64,000 nt of DNA, from positions 1,385,145 to 1,449,144 of the forward strand of contig BDGG01000002.1 of assembly GCA_001949185.1 (NCBI GenBank). Reading direction: 5' to 3'. Position numbers and translations under genes: made by a program. Shown in pieces: positions 11,080-21,367 of the stretch. Origin of the DNA: Ramazzottius varieornatus (Eukaryota; Tardigrada; Eutardigrada; Parachela; Ramazzottiidae). The notes beneath the pieces are model-generated. The model saw nothing but the letters and a program-made list of their open reading frames with translations, made no database searches and was not told the DNA's origin. The stretch's first letter is position 1. Every line of letters starts with the position of its first letter.

Positions 11080-12060
11080 TTAATTTAAGAGGTTAGAGTA
11101 AATATTTAGTCCAGTCGCGTGGCTCTTCTTCCGTATGTATCCGGCGTAGCATGTGCTTTTCCAGCGACCGGCTTGCCGAATCTCATCGGGGTTCAGTCCT
11201 TGTCGAGAGGCTTCTGTCGCGGCGCCGATGCGGAAACCGTGCGTGGAATAGCGACTCGCGTTCGGAAATCCGCTTAGGCAGCTCTTCAAAGTCGAGGCGA
11301 AGAAACTGTGCGTCAGTGGCGCACTCCGGAGTCGGACGAAGAAGGGTCCGTCCTGTGTCTCGGTATCAGGGCGTAGTTGCAGGTACTCTCGGATCGCCGC
11401 TACTGGACACACGGAGCGACCGGTGGCGGGAATTCGTATCTTGTTTCCTTTTGCGTACTGATCAGTTTTCGACGTTCGGAGTAGTAGTGAGATCGACTGT
11501 TGTTTGACTTTTACGTCCCTAAATTGTAGTGTGTGGGACGCAGGACCCCTCCTTGCCGTGAACTCGCTGGCGCGCAGGTAGCCAGAGTAGGCTAAGGTGC
11601 AGGCAGACCAGAATAGGGCTTTGTCAAGCGGCGAAATTAACGGTTCTGACGTCAGACGTTGCTTCATGTAACGTAGCGTCGTAAGAGTGATTGGGAGCCT
11701 CCTATCTTTCGGCGTGGGGTGCAGGCGTTTGAAGCCTTGTAAGGACCGCGCAATGTCGGGGTGTTTGAGAAAACTTTCTTGACCTTGTTCGACGAAGTTG
11801 TTGTTGATTCCACTCAGGTAAACCTTCGCAGTGGAGTAGGAAATTTGTTTAGTGTGCAGGAAGCCTATGTACTGTAGGATGACGTTCGGATACCACCGGT
11901 AATGATCGTGGGCATGACTTTGGCAGAAAAGAGTGAACTGCCTGACGGCGGCACTGTAGGTGGCTCTCGTGCTTGCGCCGATGTGATGGTGGAGCAGGTC
12001 GTTAACCTCGCGCTGGTACTTCAGGGATACCAGCGGTCGTAGGTCTGCTGCAATTCCTCG
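11080..12060 (-). CDS. Tyrosine recombinase of the retrotransposon
   Basis: This enzyme should cut and rejoin DNA to insert a circular cDNA of the element. The open frame overlaps the end of the RT frame and runs about 315 residues to TAG/TAA at 11080, with no clear ATG at its start, so it may be expressed by frameshifting or from an internal start. The N-terminal part is a helical core-binding domain (STRATYSAAVRQF, SYSTAKVYLSGINNNF). The catalytic part holds the first arginine in GYLRASE, then TKTDQ, the HGFR box (His-x-x-Arg), and a GRW...YAGYIR segment with the nucleophilic tyrosine. All canonical residues appear present, so it may be active. Confidence 0.85.
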   Translation of the reverse strand, partial: RGIAADLRPLVSLKYQREVNDLLHHHIGASTRATYSAAVRQFTLFCQSHAHDHYRWYPNVILQYIGFLHTKQISYSTAKVYLSGINNNFVEQGQESFLKHPDIARSLQGFKRLHPTPKDRRLPITLTTLRYMKQRLTSEPLISPLDKALFWSACTLAYSGYLRASEFTARRGPASHTLQFRDVKVKQQSISLLLRTSKTDQYAKGNKIRIPATGRSVCPVAAIREYLQLRPDTETQDGPFFVRLRSAPLTHSFFASTLKSCLSGFPNASRYSTHGFRIGAATEASRQGLNPDEIRQAGRWKSTCYAGYIRKKSHATGLNIYSNLLN

Positions 12061-13787
12061 AGTACGTTCGGTACGTGGACCGGGTATGTGTCGGCCGTTG
12101 GTGCTATCTGGCGGAACCTCTCTCTCAGAAAACGCGAAAGAGCGTCAGCAATATTGTTATTGACGCCGCTAATGTGCTTGATGGTAAGGGTGAAATTATT
12201 TTCCGCGGCGATTGTAGTCATACGCCGCATGAGGTCCAGTACTGCGCTGTTGCTGGAGCCTAACTTCTCCCACGCAAAAACCGCTCCAAGTTTATCGCAG
12301 TGAAAGACAAGGCGTTTCCTGTGAAATGACTTGCCCCAAACGAGGAGAGCTATGAGGATGGGTAACATTTCTAAATATTCAATACAAGGCGCTTTTTCGA
12401 TGACCCATGTCGGCCATCGTGACTGAAACCATTGCCCGTTAAAATAACCGCCCATGCCTAAGGTAGCGGAGGCGTCTGTGTATAGCTGAAGGACAGAGCT
12501 GCATGTCCAGTTAATGTCCAAGAAGGAAGTCTTTCCATTCCATTTAGGGAGAAAAGTTCGCCACCATAAGATGTCGAGCCGGAAATCCTCGCTGAGCGGT
12601 ATTTTTCGGTGTGGTGACCGGTAATGGGAGGTGAGTAGCTGGATGAGTCGTCGCGTGAAGAGTCGACCGGCGGGTACGCACTTTGCCGCAAACTGCAGCT
12701 TGCCGATTAGGCTTTGTAGTTCGGTACGGGTGATGGTGTCAGCGTCAGACCACGTGACTAACAGAGCCATGATCTCGTCGGTTTTGGACTGGGGTAGACT
12801 GAGCGTTTGTGCAACGGAGTCTAGCTGAATACCGAGAAAGGTCAAGCTGGTCGAGGGTCCTTCCGCTTTCTCGGTGGCGAGGGGCACGCCCAGTTCGTGG
12901 CATAGCCGCCTCATTTCGCTCACGACGTGAGGGCACTCGGTTCGGCCAATGATTAGGAAGTCATCGACGTAGTGTAGAATATTGTGGTGCTGCGTGTGGT
13001 GTTCGAGTATCCAGTGCACCGCATAGGAGAACAGGCAGAAAAGGAAGGGCGAGGAACGGCAGCCGAAAGGTAGAACTACGTCGAAGTAGTAAGAGCCGCG
13101 TACCATGTAGCCGAGAAGAGGCCAGTCCGGAGGTCGGACAGGAATTAGGCGGAAGGCTGCCTTTACGTCCTCCTTTGCCATGAGTGCGCCTTTGCCAACG
13201 GTCTGTAGCATGTTGCATGCGTCATCGACGGAACAGAAAGCAAGGGAGTAGTCCTCGGGGCTGATGTGATCGTTAACAGAGTCGCCGAAAGGTCGGGAAA
13301 GATCCATGATGATGCGGTGACCTCCGGTTTTCTTCTCGCGGACGCCCAGGGAGCTGACCACGAAATTGGGAAAAGGGGGAGAAGAGAACGGACCCACGGA
13401 GTGGCCCGAGGCAACCTCTTTCGTAATAGACTTAAGAAGGACCTCGCTGAACTCTCTTGCTGTGGCGGAGTTCTTTGTGAAACGAGGGTAGCGGGGACCG
13501 TTGAAGCCAATGTCCGCGCCGTTATCGATAATGTCCAGCACCATTTGTACGAAGCCTCGGTCGGGATGATCTCGGAGGTAACGTCTGAAGGTGTTAGACT
13601 TTAGTGGAGTTGAGGCTTTGTGCGGTATGACGACTGCCTCCTGACCGATCGCCTTGTTGGTTCCGGTCGTTGCTGTGGTACCGATCGGGATTGCGGTTGC
13701 AGTAGAAGCGGGTATGGCCAGGCTTTTTGCAGTAGGAGCAAGAGTGGGAGAAGGCATTGGGGCATGGCTCGTCGGGACACTGGCCAC
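12021..13787 (-). CDS. Reverse transcriptase-RNase H polyprotein
   Basis: A 588-residue open frame. It copies the element RNA into DNA. The fingers and palm contain KKTGGHRIIMDLS and the YVDDFLIIG catalytic box (Y-V-D-D), then FLGIQLDS. RNase H follows with LYTDASATLGMGGYF, IEYLEMLPILIALL, HCDKLGAV and NNIADALSR, so the four acidic residues are present. The N-terminal 60 residues are Thr/Ala/Ser-rich and overlap the gag frame, so expression probably needs a frameshift or reinitiation. The sequence style (phenylalanine-rich VVLPFGCRSSP before the palm) matches DIRS/Ngaro elements and not LINEs or LTR elements. Confidence 0.9.
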   Translation of the reverse strand: MASVPTSHAPMPSPTLAPTAKSLAIPASTATAIPIGTTATTGTNKAIGQEAVVIPHKASTPLKSNTFRRYLRDHPDRGFVQMVLDIIDNGADIGFNGPRYPRFTKNSATAREFSEVLLKSITKEVASGHSVGPFSSPPFPNFVVSSLGVREKKTGGHRIIMDLSRPFGDSVNDHISPEDYSLAFCSVDDACNMLQTVGKGALMAKEDVKAAFRLIPVRPPDWPLLGYMVRGSYYFDVVLPFGCRSSPFLFCLFSYAVHWILEHHTQHHNILHYVDDFLIIGRTECPHVVSEMRRLCHELGVPLATEKAEGPSTSLTFLGIQLDSVAQTLSLPQSKTDEIMALLVTWSDADTITRTELQSLIGKLQFAAKCVPAGRLFTRRLIQLLTSHYRSPHRKIPLSEDFRLDILWWRTFLPKWNGKTSFLDINWTCSSVLQLYTDASATLGMGGYFNGQWFQSRWPTWVIEKAPCIEYLEMLPILIALLVWGKSFHRKRLVFHCDKLGAVFAWEKLGSSNSAVLDLMRRMTTIAAENNFTLTIKHISGVNNNIADALSRFLRERFRQIAPTADTYPVHVPNVLEELQQTYDRWYP

Positions 13788-14683
13788 GGTTGTACCGCTT
13801 ACAGATTTCCCCGTCTGCGGCGGGGTTGGTCCGAAAGGGCTGGTTATAGCTTTCGGTGACTCGGACTTGGACTTTGTGACCGTGTTCGCGTGAAATGGAG
13901 AGGCCGTTAGAGTTGGTCAGACATGTGCGCTGCTTGATGTCGGCGTGCACTGTTGACCAGAGGCTCAAGTCAGTGGGGTGGCGAGCCGCTGTGATGCGCA
14001 GGCGAGCGTCATAGGCCAGCCATTTGTCGGAGGGAAAACCACGGTCGGGGTGCGCTAGTTCGGCCATGACGTTGAGGTAGCTGGTCATGGGTAGTGCCAG
14101 CTTCGGGTTGACCGTGACGCGATACGCCATTAGCACGGTGAAGCACTCGACGTATTCGGTGAAAGTGGTAATGGAGGAGACTTTAGTCGCTGGTTTAAGA
14201 GCCAGCTGTCCGGTTTCGGCATCGGTGGTGACTTGTGTGCTGTGTCCCTTGGTCTTCTCCGCGCCCGGTATGCGATTTTCCTCAGTCAGGTCGCTTATCT
14301 TGACGTACTGGCGTTCGTCAAAAAGGGCTTTGAGAAGCCCTTCCTTAACGGGTGGAAGATAGGGCGAGTCACATAAAGTATCGTAATCAGACTTACGAAG
14401 TTTCAGTGGGCCTTGTCGGGTGTGGTGGTACTTGCGTTTGTGGTTAGCTCGTCTCCTATCGCCGATGTCGCTGTCTGGCTCGGAAGACTGGGCTTCGTCG
14501 CTGCTAGACTCGTCGGACGAGTAGGTGAGATCGATATCGTAGTGTGAGGAACGTTTGGGTTTCTTGGTGGTAGGTGACTGTGTGTTTGGAGTAGAGGTGG
14601 AGGCTTGGTTGAAGACAGGTTGGAGAGTGGTGGATGGTGAGAGGACGACTTCCGGTCGTTGCTGTGGTACCGATCGGGAGTTT
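13594..14683 (-). CDS. Gag-like nucleic-acid-binding protein of the retrotransposon
   Basis: The minus frame stays open from about 14683 to 13594, roughly 360 residues, although no early ATG is seen (the first is near 14136). The N-terminal third is Ser/Thr/Pro-rich and acidic (SSDESSSDEAQSSEPDSD). The middle looks like a helical capsid region. The C-terminus has two zinc-binding motifs: a CCCH-type finger (CKRYNRGQC...C...H) and a CCHC knuckle (CSYCKKPGHTRFYC, spacing C-2-C-4-H-4-C). It probably packages the element RNA. The start codon is unresolved. Confidence 0.7.
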
Positions 14684-14959
14684 CACAAAGCGATAAAGCG
14701 ACACAGGGAATTCTTCGGCACATCGAAGTCCGTCTGCGATCGAGAATTACTATGGGAACTAGTCCATCACCTGACCATTAAACACAATTATCGTGAACAA
14801 TAATTTTATCACTAGTCCACTGTACCGCACGCCTCCCTTCTTTTGCTTAGTTGACGTTACATGGCTTTAAGGGACTCCAGTTTCTACCGGAATAACTTCT
14901 CAAGCCTTCTAATTCTCAACTTATCAACTTAAGCTCACTTGCCAGTTGATTTGCAACAG

Positions 14960-16562
14960 CTGGATGGAACCCAGCCTTCTTCTGGCAGGAATTAGTTGGT
15001 GCCGTGGAAAGCACCATTGTGATTCGTTCTCCGAAGTACCCATGGGGCGCCATAGAGAACAGGATCTCAAAAGTGCAACAGAAGGAACGCAAACAGTCTC
15101 ATCGTTCGGCTCAGCGAACACCGACAGACGGCGCATACAACGAGCACCTTATTAGTTGCTACGAATTTGTCGTCGCTACTGCGCAGGTTGGCATTACTGG
15201 AACATATCCCTCCAACTGTATCTGCTTTGAGTTTCATATCCGATATTTTTACCTTCCCCTTCCTTGGGCAGGTTCTCAACGAGTGTTGTTTACCGGTCAG
15301 TTCAAGCCTGCGGCACTGCTGTGGTGGTCGGAAACTGACAAGCGCCATGTTGAATCGAACTTTTCATAATGAGGGATCTCATGTACAGCTGACGAAGTCT
15401 GGAATGCGCATAATCACGCCCACCATTCAGTTCCACAATCCTGCGACTCGGTCTTTCCATGTACATCTTATTGAATCAGAACTATTCTTTTGTTGCATCA
15501 ACTTCCAATTCGGTTTTGCTAGGTCGTGTTTGAATTTGACTCGCAAGCCGACACGCTAGCTGATGTGAATTTAAAGGCGATACGATGGAAGAACGGCATG
15601 GTTCCGTCGGATTCGCCAGTCTGCGGGTTACGTGGCGAACTTTGCAGCCAGCTTAACTACAGTCTCATCTGGATTACACTTACTGCCGCTCTTTTGGCAG
15701 TTATCTGCTGTGGTACGATGTAGGTATTTCGGTAGCACCCTTCCTGATCCAGAGGACCACAGCGTCCAACAATTTTTGATTGAATGTTTTTATCAAACGG
15801 AAATAATTCTTTGACAGAATATTCCGGTGGGTTTTGGCGAAACGGACCAGATGCTGGTTGTGTCTGCATCATCAAGTCATCATCGCAACCAGGCACCACT
15901 AAAGCCAACGATGAAAATGAAGTAAACGCGCGAAGGGAACGTTTAGAGCAGTTAAGAGTTTGGATCAGGCGATCCCGAAACAGCGGAACGGAAGTACGTG
16001 CGTACGTGTGCAGTTCATAGCAATGCACTTTTTGGCAATTTTCTTCGGTTGATTTTGCCGTCTTTACCGTCCGATCCAAACTCTTTACTGCTCCAAACTT
16101 TCCCCTCGCGCGTGTACATTCCTAGGATACGAAATAGCAAGCGAAGTAGTGGGAAAGTTTTGATTTTTCGTTATTCATATTTTTGCTGTATTTTCCTTCT
16201 TGCTTTGGCACAATGGCAGGTTTCAGTGAGAAATTAGTACAAACTGGTTTCTGCGTAACGTCCGGCCATACAGTCTTCAAAGAGCGAGTAGAAAACTGTG
16301 ATGACAAACGGCCAAAAAAACCGGTCATGTCACTGGACAGACTCACATCCTGTTCGAACACGGGTGCGAAGGACTTCTTACTTGTAGCGGAGCCTTTGCA
16401 GTAATTCAGTAATACCAAATACCAACTGACATTCTTCGGTGATTAGGCGCGAAATCGTATATGTTATGCGCACAAAGGTCGAACGTGCACCTAATCCAGT
16501 ACTTGATCCGCAAGCCTACGTCGAAAGGTACAAGCTCATCACAGTCCGCTGCAACGGAAAGT
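14960..16562 (+). pseudogene. Second natriuretic-receptor/guanylyl-cyclase-like gene, incomplete
   Basis: Three exons join cleanly: 14960-15186, 15272-15460 and 15523-15712. They encode the second lobe of an ANF-type ligand-binding domain (GWNPAFFWQELVGAVEST; NEHLISCYEF; MLNRTFHNEG), then IRWKNGMVPSDSPVCG, the usual end of this domain, and a single transmembrane helix (WITLTAALLAVICCG). A juxtamembrane exon probably starts at 15830. Further pieces near 16220-16402 and 16439-16560 (IRREIVYVMRTKVERAP) recall the kinase-homology region, but frames do not join and no cyclase catalytic domain was found. The first half of the ligand-binding domain is missing: the retrotransposon lies just upstream. 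It is probably a decaying gene; it could also be a truncated decoy receptor. A functional copy may exist elsewhere. Confidence 0.55.
15928..16121. mobile_element. MITE, copy 1 of a two-copy family
   Basis: About 190 bp with inverted ends CGCGCGA(A/G)GGGAA, about 38 bp paired, and middle GGAACGGAAGTACGTGCG. It lies in an intron of the receptor relic. The second copy is at 26181-26393. Confidence 0.75.
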
Positions 16563-17769
16563 TTGATGTCCTTCAGGCCAACATGGCGGTTTCTGTGAGC
16601 TGCATTCCTACGATACTCCCGCGGTCTTGCTGCTGTTTGTATTCTTCCAGATTATGGCTTCACTAAAACCGCTGTCTCCGGTTTCAAAAGGTTGCGCGAC
16701 ATGACGTTTTGGAAAAGGAAAATTTCCTACTTTCCATTCCAAGGGCCTTTGGCCTGGCATTATTTACGACCTTGGAAATGCTGGTACGGTCAACGCATCG
16801 ATACTCTCAGCCCCCTTTGGGGACTTGGGGACTGGATTAGTCGGATATCTAGACTGGTCGGATATCTTGCGGAGTTTACACCGCAGGAGTATCATGAAAT
16901 TTAATTTCATTGTCGGAGACACTCGGGGAAGGAACCCTAATTTGTAAACGCTCTACGGGATCCAATCAGATAGAACAACCTAAAATCGCATCCTAAAAGA
17001 CCTCTGCTTGGCTTAGTGTCATTTCCTATAGAGAAGTAGATCCAGATCCCATCCGACTGGAAAAGGTCACCCATGAATCATCACACCAACCAATGGAAAA
17101 ACGACCGGTTAAAGAGGGGTTGCGAAACGATCTAGGTGCATCGAGTTGGTGCTAAACCTGCCGAAACCCATTCCTTGGAACGGCTCAACAACGGTAGAGC
17201 TCAGCAGGTGCATCCCCACCACCACATCCCACCCACCCCAACACAACCATTCACAGGTGGAGGTGCAAAACCAAGATTATGAGGCAACAGCCCAAACGCT
17301 ATGAGCAGTGCTCCAGGCAGGCTCCCGTACGAACGAACAACGGAGGCGCGAAGCGTCAGAGTGCAAGCCGGCAGGGGGCACAAGGCCTCAGCCCCCTGTC
17401 GTAACAAATATATCGGACAGGCTTCATTTGGCACTGACGAATGCCTAGACATATACGCGGTTTGACTCCTTCAGAGCATGGACGGAGAACGATCTCCTGG
17501 TTCTCGGGGACCGAGGTGGAGCGCCGGGTGTTACCAGCTCAAACCTGTGCAACAACAGGAATAGACTGACAATGGGTTTTGGGCAGACGAACAAGCCGGT
17601 GCAGTCCCTTGACCCCCTCACGGTAGGGAAAACCCGAAATGGACGGTAAATCTGACTCTTTGCAGCCATATATCGTTTTGCTGGTGCTTGACAAACGTCA
17701 TATAATTCCCAATATCCCCGTCCAGCAAGGCTCTGCATCAAACGTGGGTTACTCCAGCTTGCAGTTGTG
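16563..17769. other. No gene recognised
   Basis: Possible remnants of the receptor gene extend to about 16900 but no conserved motif is legible. From 17000 to 17769 nothing is recognised. Confidence 0.35.
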
Positions 17770-17774
17770 ACCAC

Positions 17775-18160
17775 ATTGTTCACCCGAGCATCGAGGTGGC
17801 CGGCTCGGACGGGTCATTTCGTCAGGTCTTTCCTCTCCGACAAAGAAAAACCGCGACAGATCAGGCATCATTGCGAACAGAGAAGGTTCATCAAGACCGT
17901 TAGGTCGTTTGACTATGACATTGGTGGCCATCCAGCTGGTACTGGAATTGCCCATCACGGTGCTCACCATTCTCAAAGGGGTCCATCCTACGCCGTATTG
18001 TGTCATCGATCTGTACGATCTGTTTTATGTCATTGGGGTGGTTTCTCTTTGGGCTGACCCATTTTTGTACTTGGCCTTTCTGCACGAACTAAGGCGGGAT
18101 ATGGGTAGCTTACTTTTGCCCGCTCTCTTGGCATCCCCAAGAATAGAGGCTGCTGATTGA
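17775..18160 (+). pseudogene. Peptide-GPCR terminal exon (helices 6-7), isolated
   Basis: An open frame ending in TGA at 18158-18160 encodes a basic loop, a helix-6-like stretch (LTMTLVAIQLVLELPITVL), a short outer loop, and a helix-7-like stretch ending ADPFLYLAF. DPFLY replaces the NPxxY motif, as seen in many peptide receptors. The tail is short. I find no helices 1-5 upstream. The basic loop can be read from about 17775, but an upstream acceptor in the right phase was not found. It is either a real last exon whose other exons are not recognisable or a gene fragment; the pseudogene label is cautious. Confidence 0.5.
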
Positions 18161-18732
18161 TAACGGCGTCTTGATGATCAGTTCATATGTGTTTCTTGAC
18201 CCAATAGCTTAGATCGTCTGCCCTACAAAACCTAATTAAACTTCCCGATCACTTTCGTCCTAACTTTACGCTGGAAGGATGACGTGGAATTCTGGGCACA
18301 AAGGCATCTTCCGTTTATTTGAATTTGAGTAAGCTCGAGGCTGTTCCTGAAGGCTACAAAGAGCCAGCTACAAATGGTAAAGAATTCGAAATACTGTGGT
18401 AATCAACGCTTCGGGCGGTGCGCAGTTATACGCCGGTCGAAAACACTCGCAAAAATATTGCCGCACTACAAACTGCAAGGCAGAACAGTTTACCTTAGGT
18501 TACGTTATTCTCCCATTCATACCAGAATTTCCACTTGACGCTAATACCGAGTGAACCTTCTCGCCATGATTGATTAACTTCGACATTTTGATAAAAGTTC
18601 TATTTCACACAGTTGCTCGTTGTTCTGCTCCCAAACGGTGACGCGGAGGACAAAGCAGATTTGGGATGGAGAGTTGAAGGCAGCGCCATAGCTATCCCCA
18701 TCGGTTCGGAGCTTGGCCAAGTGGACATCGCC
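18161..18732. other. Intergenic, likely promoter of the MFSD1-like gene
   Basis: No gene seen. The frame of the downstream gene is open back to 18613 without an ATG, so an untranslated first exon is possible. Confidence 0.35.
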
Positions 18733-21063
18733 ATGACATCGCGATGGACCATCTTGGCCCTATGTTGCGTCCTCAGTTTCGCTCAGGATTTCTTTTACGA
18801 CCAAGCCAGTCCGCTGATCCAACGGCTAATTGGAACAGCAGTGGAATGCCGAAACGGCACCGACTTGTCCTGTCTGTACCTTGACTTGACTCAATACAGT
18901 TTCTTCTTTTCGTCCTACTCTTGGGCAGTCGGTGCTTCAGCTGTTGTGGCCGGCTTGGCCGTGGACCGTTATGGAACCAAAATCCCACTGAACATCTCGG
19001 CCTTCTTCTTCGTACTTGGAGGGTGAGTCCTATTTCGACTAGGACTGAACAATGACACTGTGGATATTTCCTTTGTGATTACTGAAATGGGAAGGAGCTA
19101 CTGTAGCTGGCAAGCGAACGTACAAGATTGTAGTCTCAAGTGGCGCGCGCTCTGGGCCAATAGAACCACAAGCGTGTGCCACTCGAGAAAACCATCGTGA
19201 CGACTTTGATTATCTTCCCAAACCGGCGCACGTTTACATTACTATTGGCCGAAAACGTGCACTTGGATACAACCTTGTTGAGTTGGTTTGTCGGGCTTCA
19301 CGAGAATGGTCTCCTTCATTTTGGATCGCGTTACTGAGCTAACGAATAGACATTTTCGATGGCCTGCGAGTCCTTTCCAGTTAACTGTATATCGGGGTTT
19401 TCTAACTTGCAGGTTGTTGTTCGTGGTTGGAAGCTACGTTGGCACCACTCAAGGCGCTTTCGGCGTGATGTTGGCAGGCCGTATCCTGAACGGAGTGGGA
19501 ACCGCCGGCTTTGTGACCATCTCTAACCGCATCAAGTCATCTTGGTTCCAGTACCATGAACTCAGTCTAGCCTTCGCTGTCGATATAGTGGCCGGTCGAC
19601 TAGGCAGTTCCCTCAGTTTTCTAATTATGGGCGCCATCGTTAATTACGTGGGGCTGTCCGGATGTTTATGGATTGCCTTTGTTATTGTGCTGATCGCCGG
19701 CTTTTGTGCCACCTACCTGGCCTTGATCGAACAACAAGCAGCGTTCCCTACTGAAGCAATCATCAAGAAAACCTGGCGACAAGTCTTCGGGTTCTTCTTC
19801 CGATTGTCCACGTTCTTTGTGGTTTTTGCACTGGCCGTTGGTCTGCTGTACGGAGTTGCATCAACCTTCACTGCCAATGCAGCTGGCATGTTAGCTGTAA
19901 GTCTTCCCCGAATACCTAAAAGTCTTTATTTATTATTATTATATTATTATTCGTATTTTTCTATTTGCCTCCATTTTGTTGTATTTGTATTGTGTGCTGG
20001 ACCCAATCTTGACTTTTCGATGATTTTTTTTTCCAGCAAGTTCACGGATATTCGGAATCGGAAGCCAGCTACATTGCCGGCATCGTTTACTACATTTGCC
20101 TTCTGGGGCCGCTGGTCGGTATCGCGCTTGACCGGTTTGGATACCGAGACTACTGGATAAGTGCCTCCAGCGTCATCTTCGTCTTCGCCTTCTTGATTTA
20201 CTTCATACCGACGACGCCTGGATGGCTTCTTTGCGTTTTCATTGGACTTTCCTATGCCATCTTCCCTCCCGCGGCATGGGCGGCTCTGTCCTTGATCGTC
20301 AGACCCGAGACGATCGGGCTCTCCAACGGCATCGTCAAGTTCAGCCAGTACTTCGGATCGGGCTTCATTCTAACAGGTATGGAAATCTGAGCGCGATTCA
20401 CCGGAAAGCCATGGAACAAAATTAGAGGACAGCAAACGAAACATCCGATGTCGTCAAGTCAAGTGGCGCATTTTTTTACTGCTGCTGGCTGGAAACGTGC
20501 GCCACTCACAAGAAGGGTCATGTCGAGTCTAATTATATTCTCAAGTGACGCACGTTCTCAGTTTAATTGGCTGGACGTCTGCGTTACTGGGAAAGACGAT
20601 CATGGACAATTCGTTTCGCTGGCTTCCAAAGTATATCCGCTCTAAGATTTTCTTTTACGTCGTCCAGCTCAGATTTCGATGTCAGCTGATTGCAGGTGGC
20701 GGTATCATCTTGGATGAGAACAGCGGAGAAGGTCCGAGCCGCTACCGGTCTTTCATCATCTACTTGATTGTACTGTCTCTTGCCGCTACATTTCTGTGTA
20801 TCTGCATGAACTGGCTAAATGAGAGGGAAGGTAAGCCTTTGACGCCTTCTCAACAAGAGCGCCATTTTGTATTTACCGGTGGGGAACCTATGGGGGCGGG
20901 ATCCAGAACGGTGGCGACTCCGGCTACGCCTAAGCCTGTCCTCAAACTTCCGCCTATGGAGTTCGCCGTCTTCAAGGACTCGTCCGGTATGCCTTCAACT
21001 TCGAACAACGACAACAACAACGGTGGACTTTCACGCAACTATAGTCGAAAATATGGCATTTGA
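18733..21063 (+). CDS. MFSD1-like major facilitator transporter
   Basis: Four exons: 18733-19022, 19413-19896, 20037-20376 and 20696-21063 (TGA). Phases match, giving 493 residues. I chose ATG 18733 because it is the first in-frame ATG and directly precedes helix 1 (RWTILALCCVLSFAQDFFYD). Twelve hydrophobic segments are readable. The spacing of the first helices, DRYGTKIP between helices 2 and 3, GRILNGVGTAGFV in helix 4 and DRFGYRDYW between helices 8 and 9 match the MFSD1 family, which in mammals exports dipeptides from lysosomes with the partner GLMP. A 70-residue polar tail rich in Pro, Ser and Asn follows helix 12. Introns 1 and 3 are enlarged by palindromic repeats. Substrate by homology only. 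Confidence 0.8.
19100..19290. repeat. Palindromic hairpin repeat (family A), two hairpins
   Basis: In intron 1 of the MFSD1-like gene. Hairpins at about 19137-19193 and 19215-19268, with outer TGGCAAGCGAAC...GGTTTGTCGGGCTTC ends. Confidence 0.75.
20440..20632. repeat. Palindromic hairpin repeat (family A), two hairpins
   Basis: In intron 3 of the MFSD1-like gene. Core TCAAGTGGCGCA...GTGCGCCACT plus a second diverged hairpin. Confidence 0.7.
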
Positions 21064-21367
21064 GACTGCTTGCTGTCGTCAAACGATAACAGAAAAGAAA
21101 ATACGATATTCGGACGAAGCACGTAAATTGAGAATAATGCAACGATTGAAGACCGAAAAATTACAGTACAATTTCGCAAGAAAAAGAGCTAGCAACTCGC
21201 AAACCTTACGTAAAGCCAGAAAATACAGCAAAGCACAAAACATAAGAATAAATTCTGCTTCGCTCGTAAGGTGTGTAACGCGCCATACGGATTATCGAAA
21301 AAAGTAACTTAGAGTAAAACACTAGGAGCTACAACTTTGGCTAGCCGCATAACTTGTCGATCCGACT

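Larger units (their letters stand above)
11080..14690 (-). mobile_element. Tyrosine-recombinase (Ngaro/DIRS-type) retrotransposon
   Basis: An element of about 3.6 kb on the minus strand, carrying gag, reverse transcriptase-RNase H and a tyrosine recombinase in that order. No integrase, aspartic protease or DNA methyltransferase was seen, which fits Ngaro-like elements better than classic DIRS1. About 28 bp (core CGTTGCTGTGGTACCGATCG) occurs at 13665-13690 and again near the 5' end at 14650-14678; such elements carry split or internal repeats used in circular integration. Outer limits are approximate: 5' end near 14690, 3' end just past the recombinase stop near 11075. It lies between two receptor-like relics and all three frames look intact. 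Confidence 0.85.

Noticed and set aside
11151-11507. 118-codon plus frame opposite the recombinase
   Set aside because: Shadow of the conserved recombinase frame on the other strand.
16563-16910. Guanylyl cyclase catalytic domain after the second receptor relic
   Set aside because: The expected metal-binding and substrate motifs are not legible in any frame.
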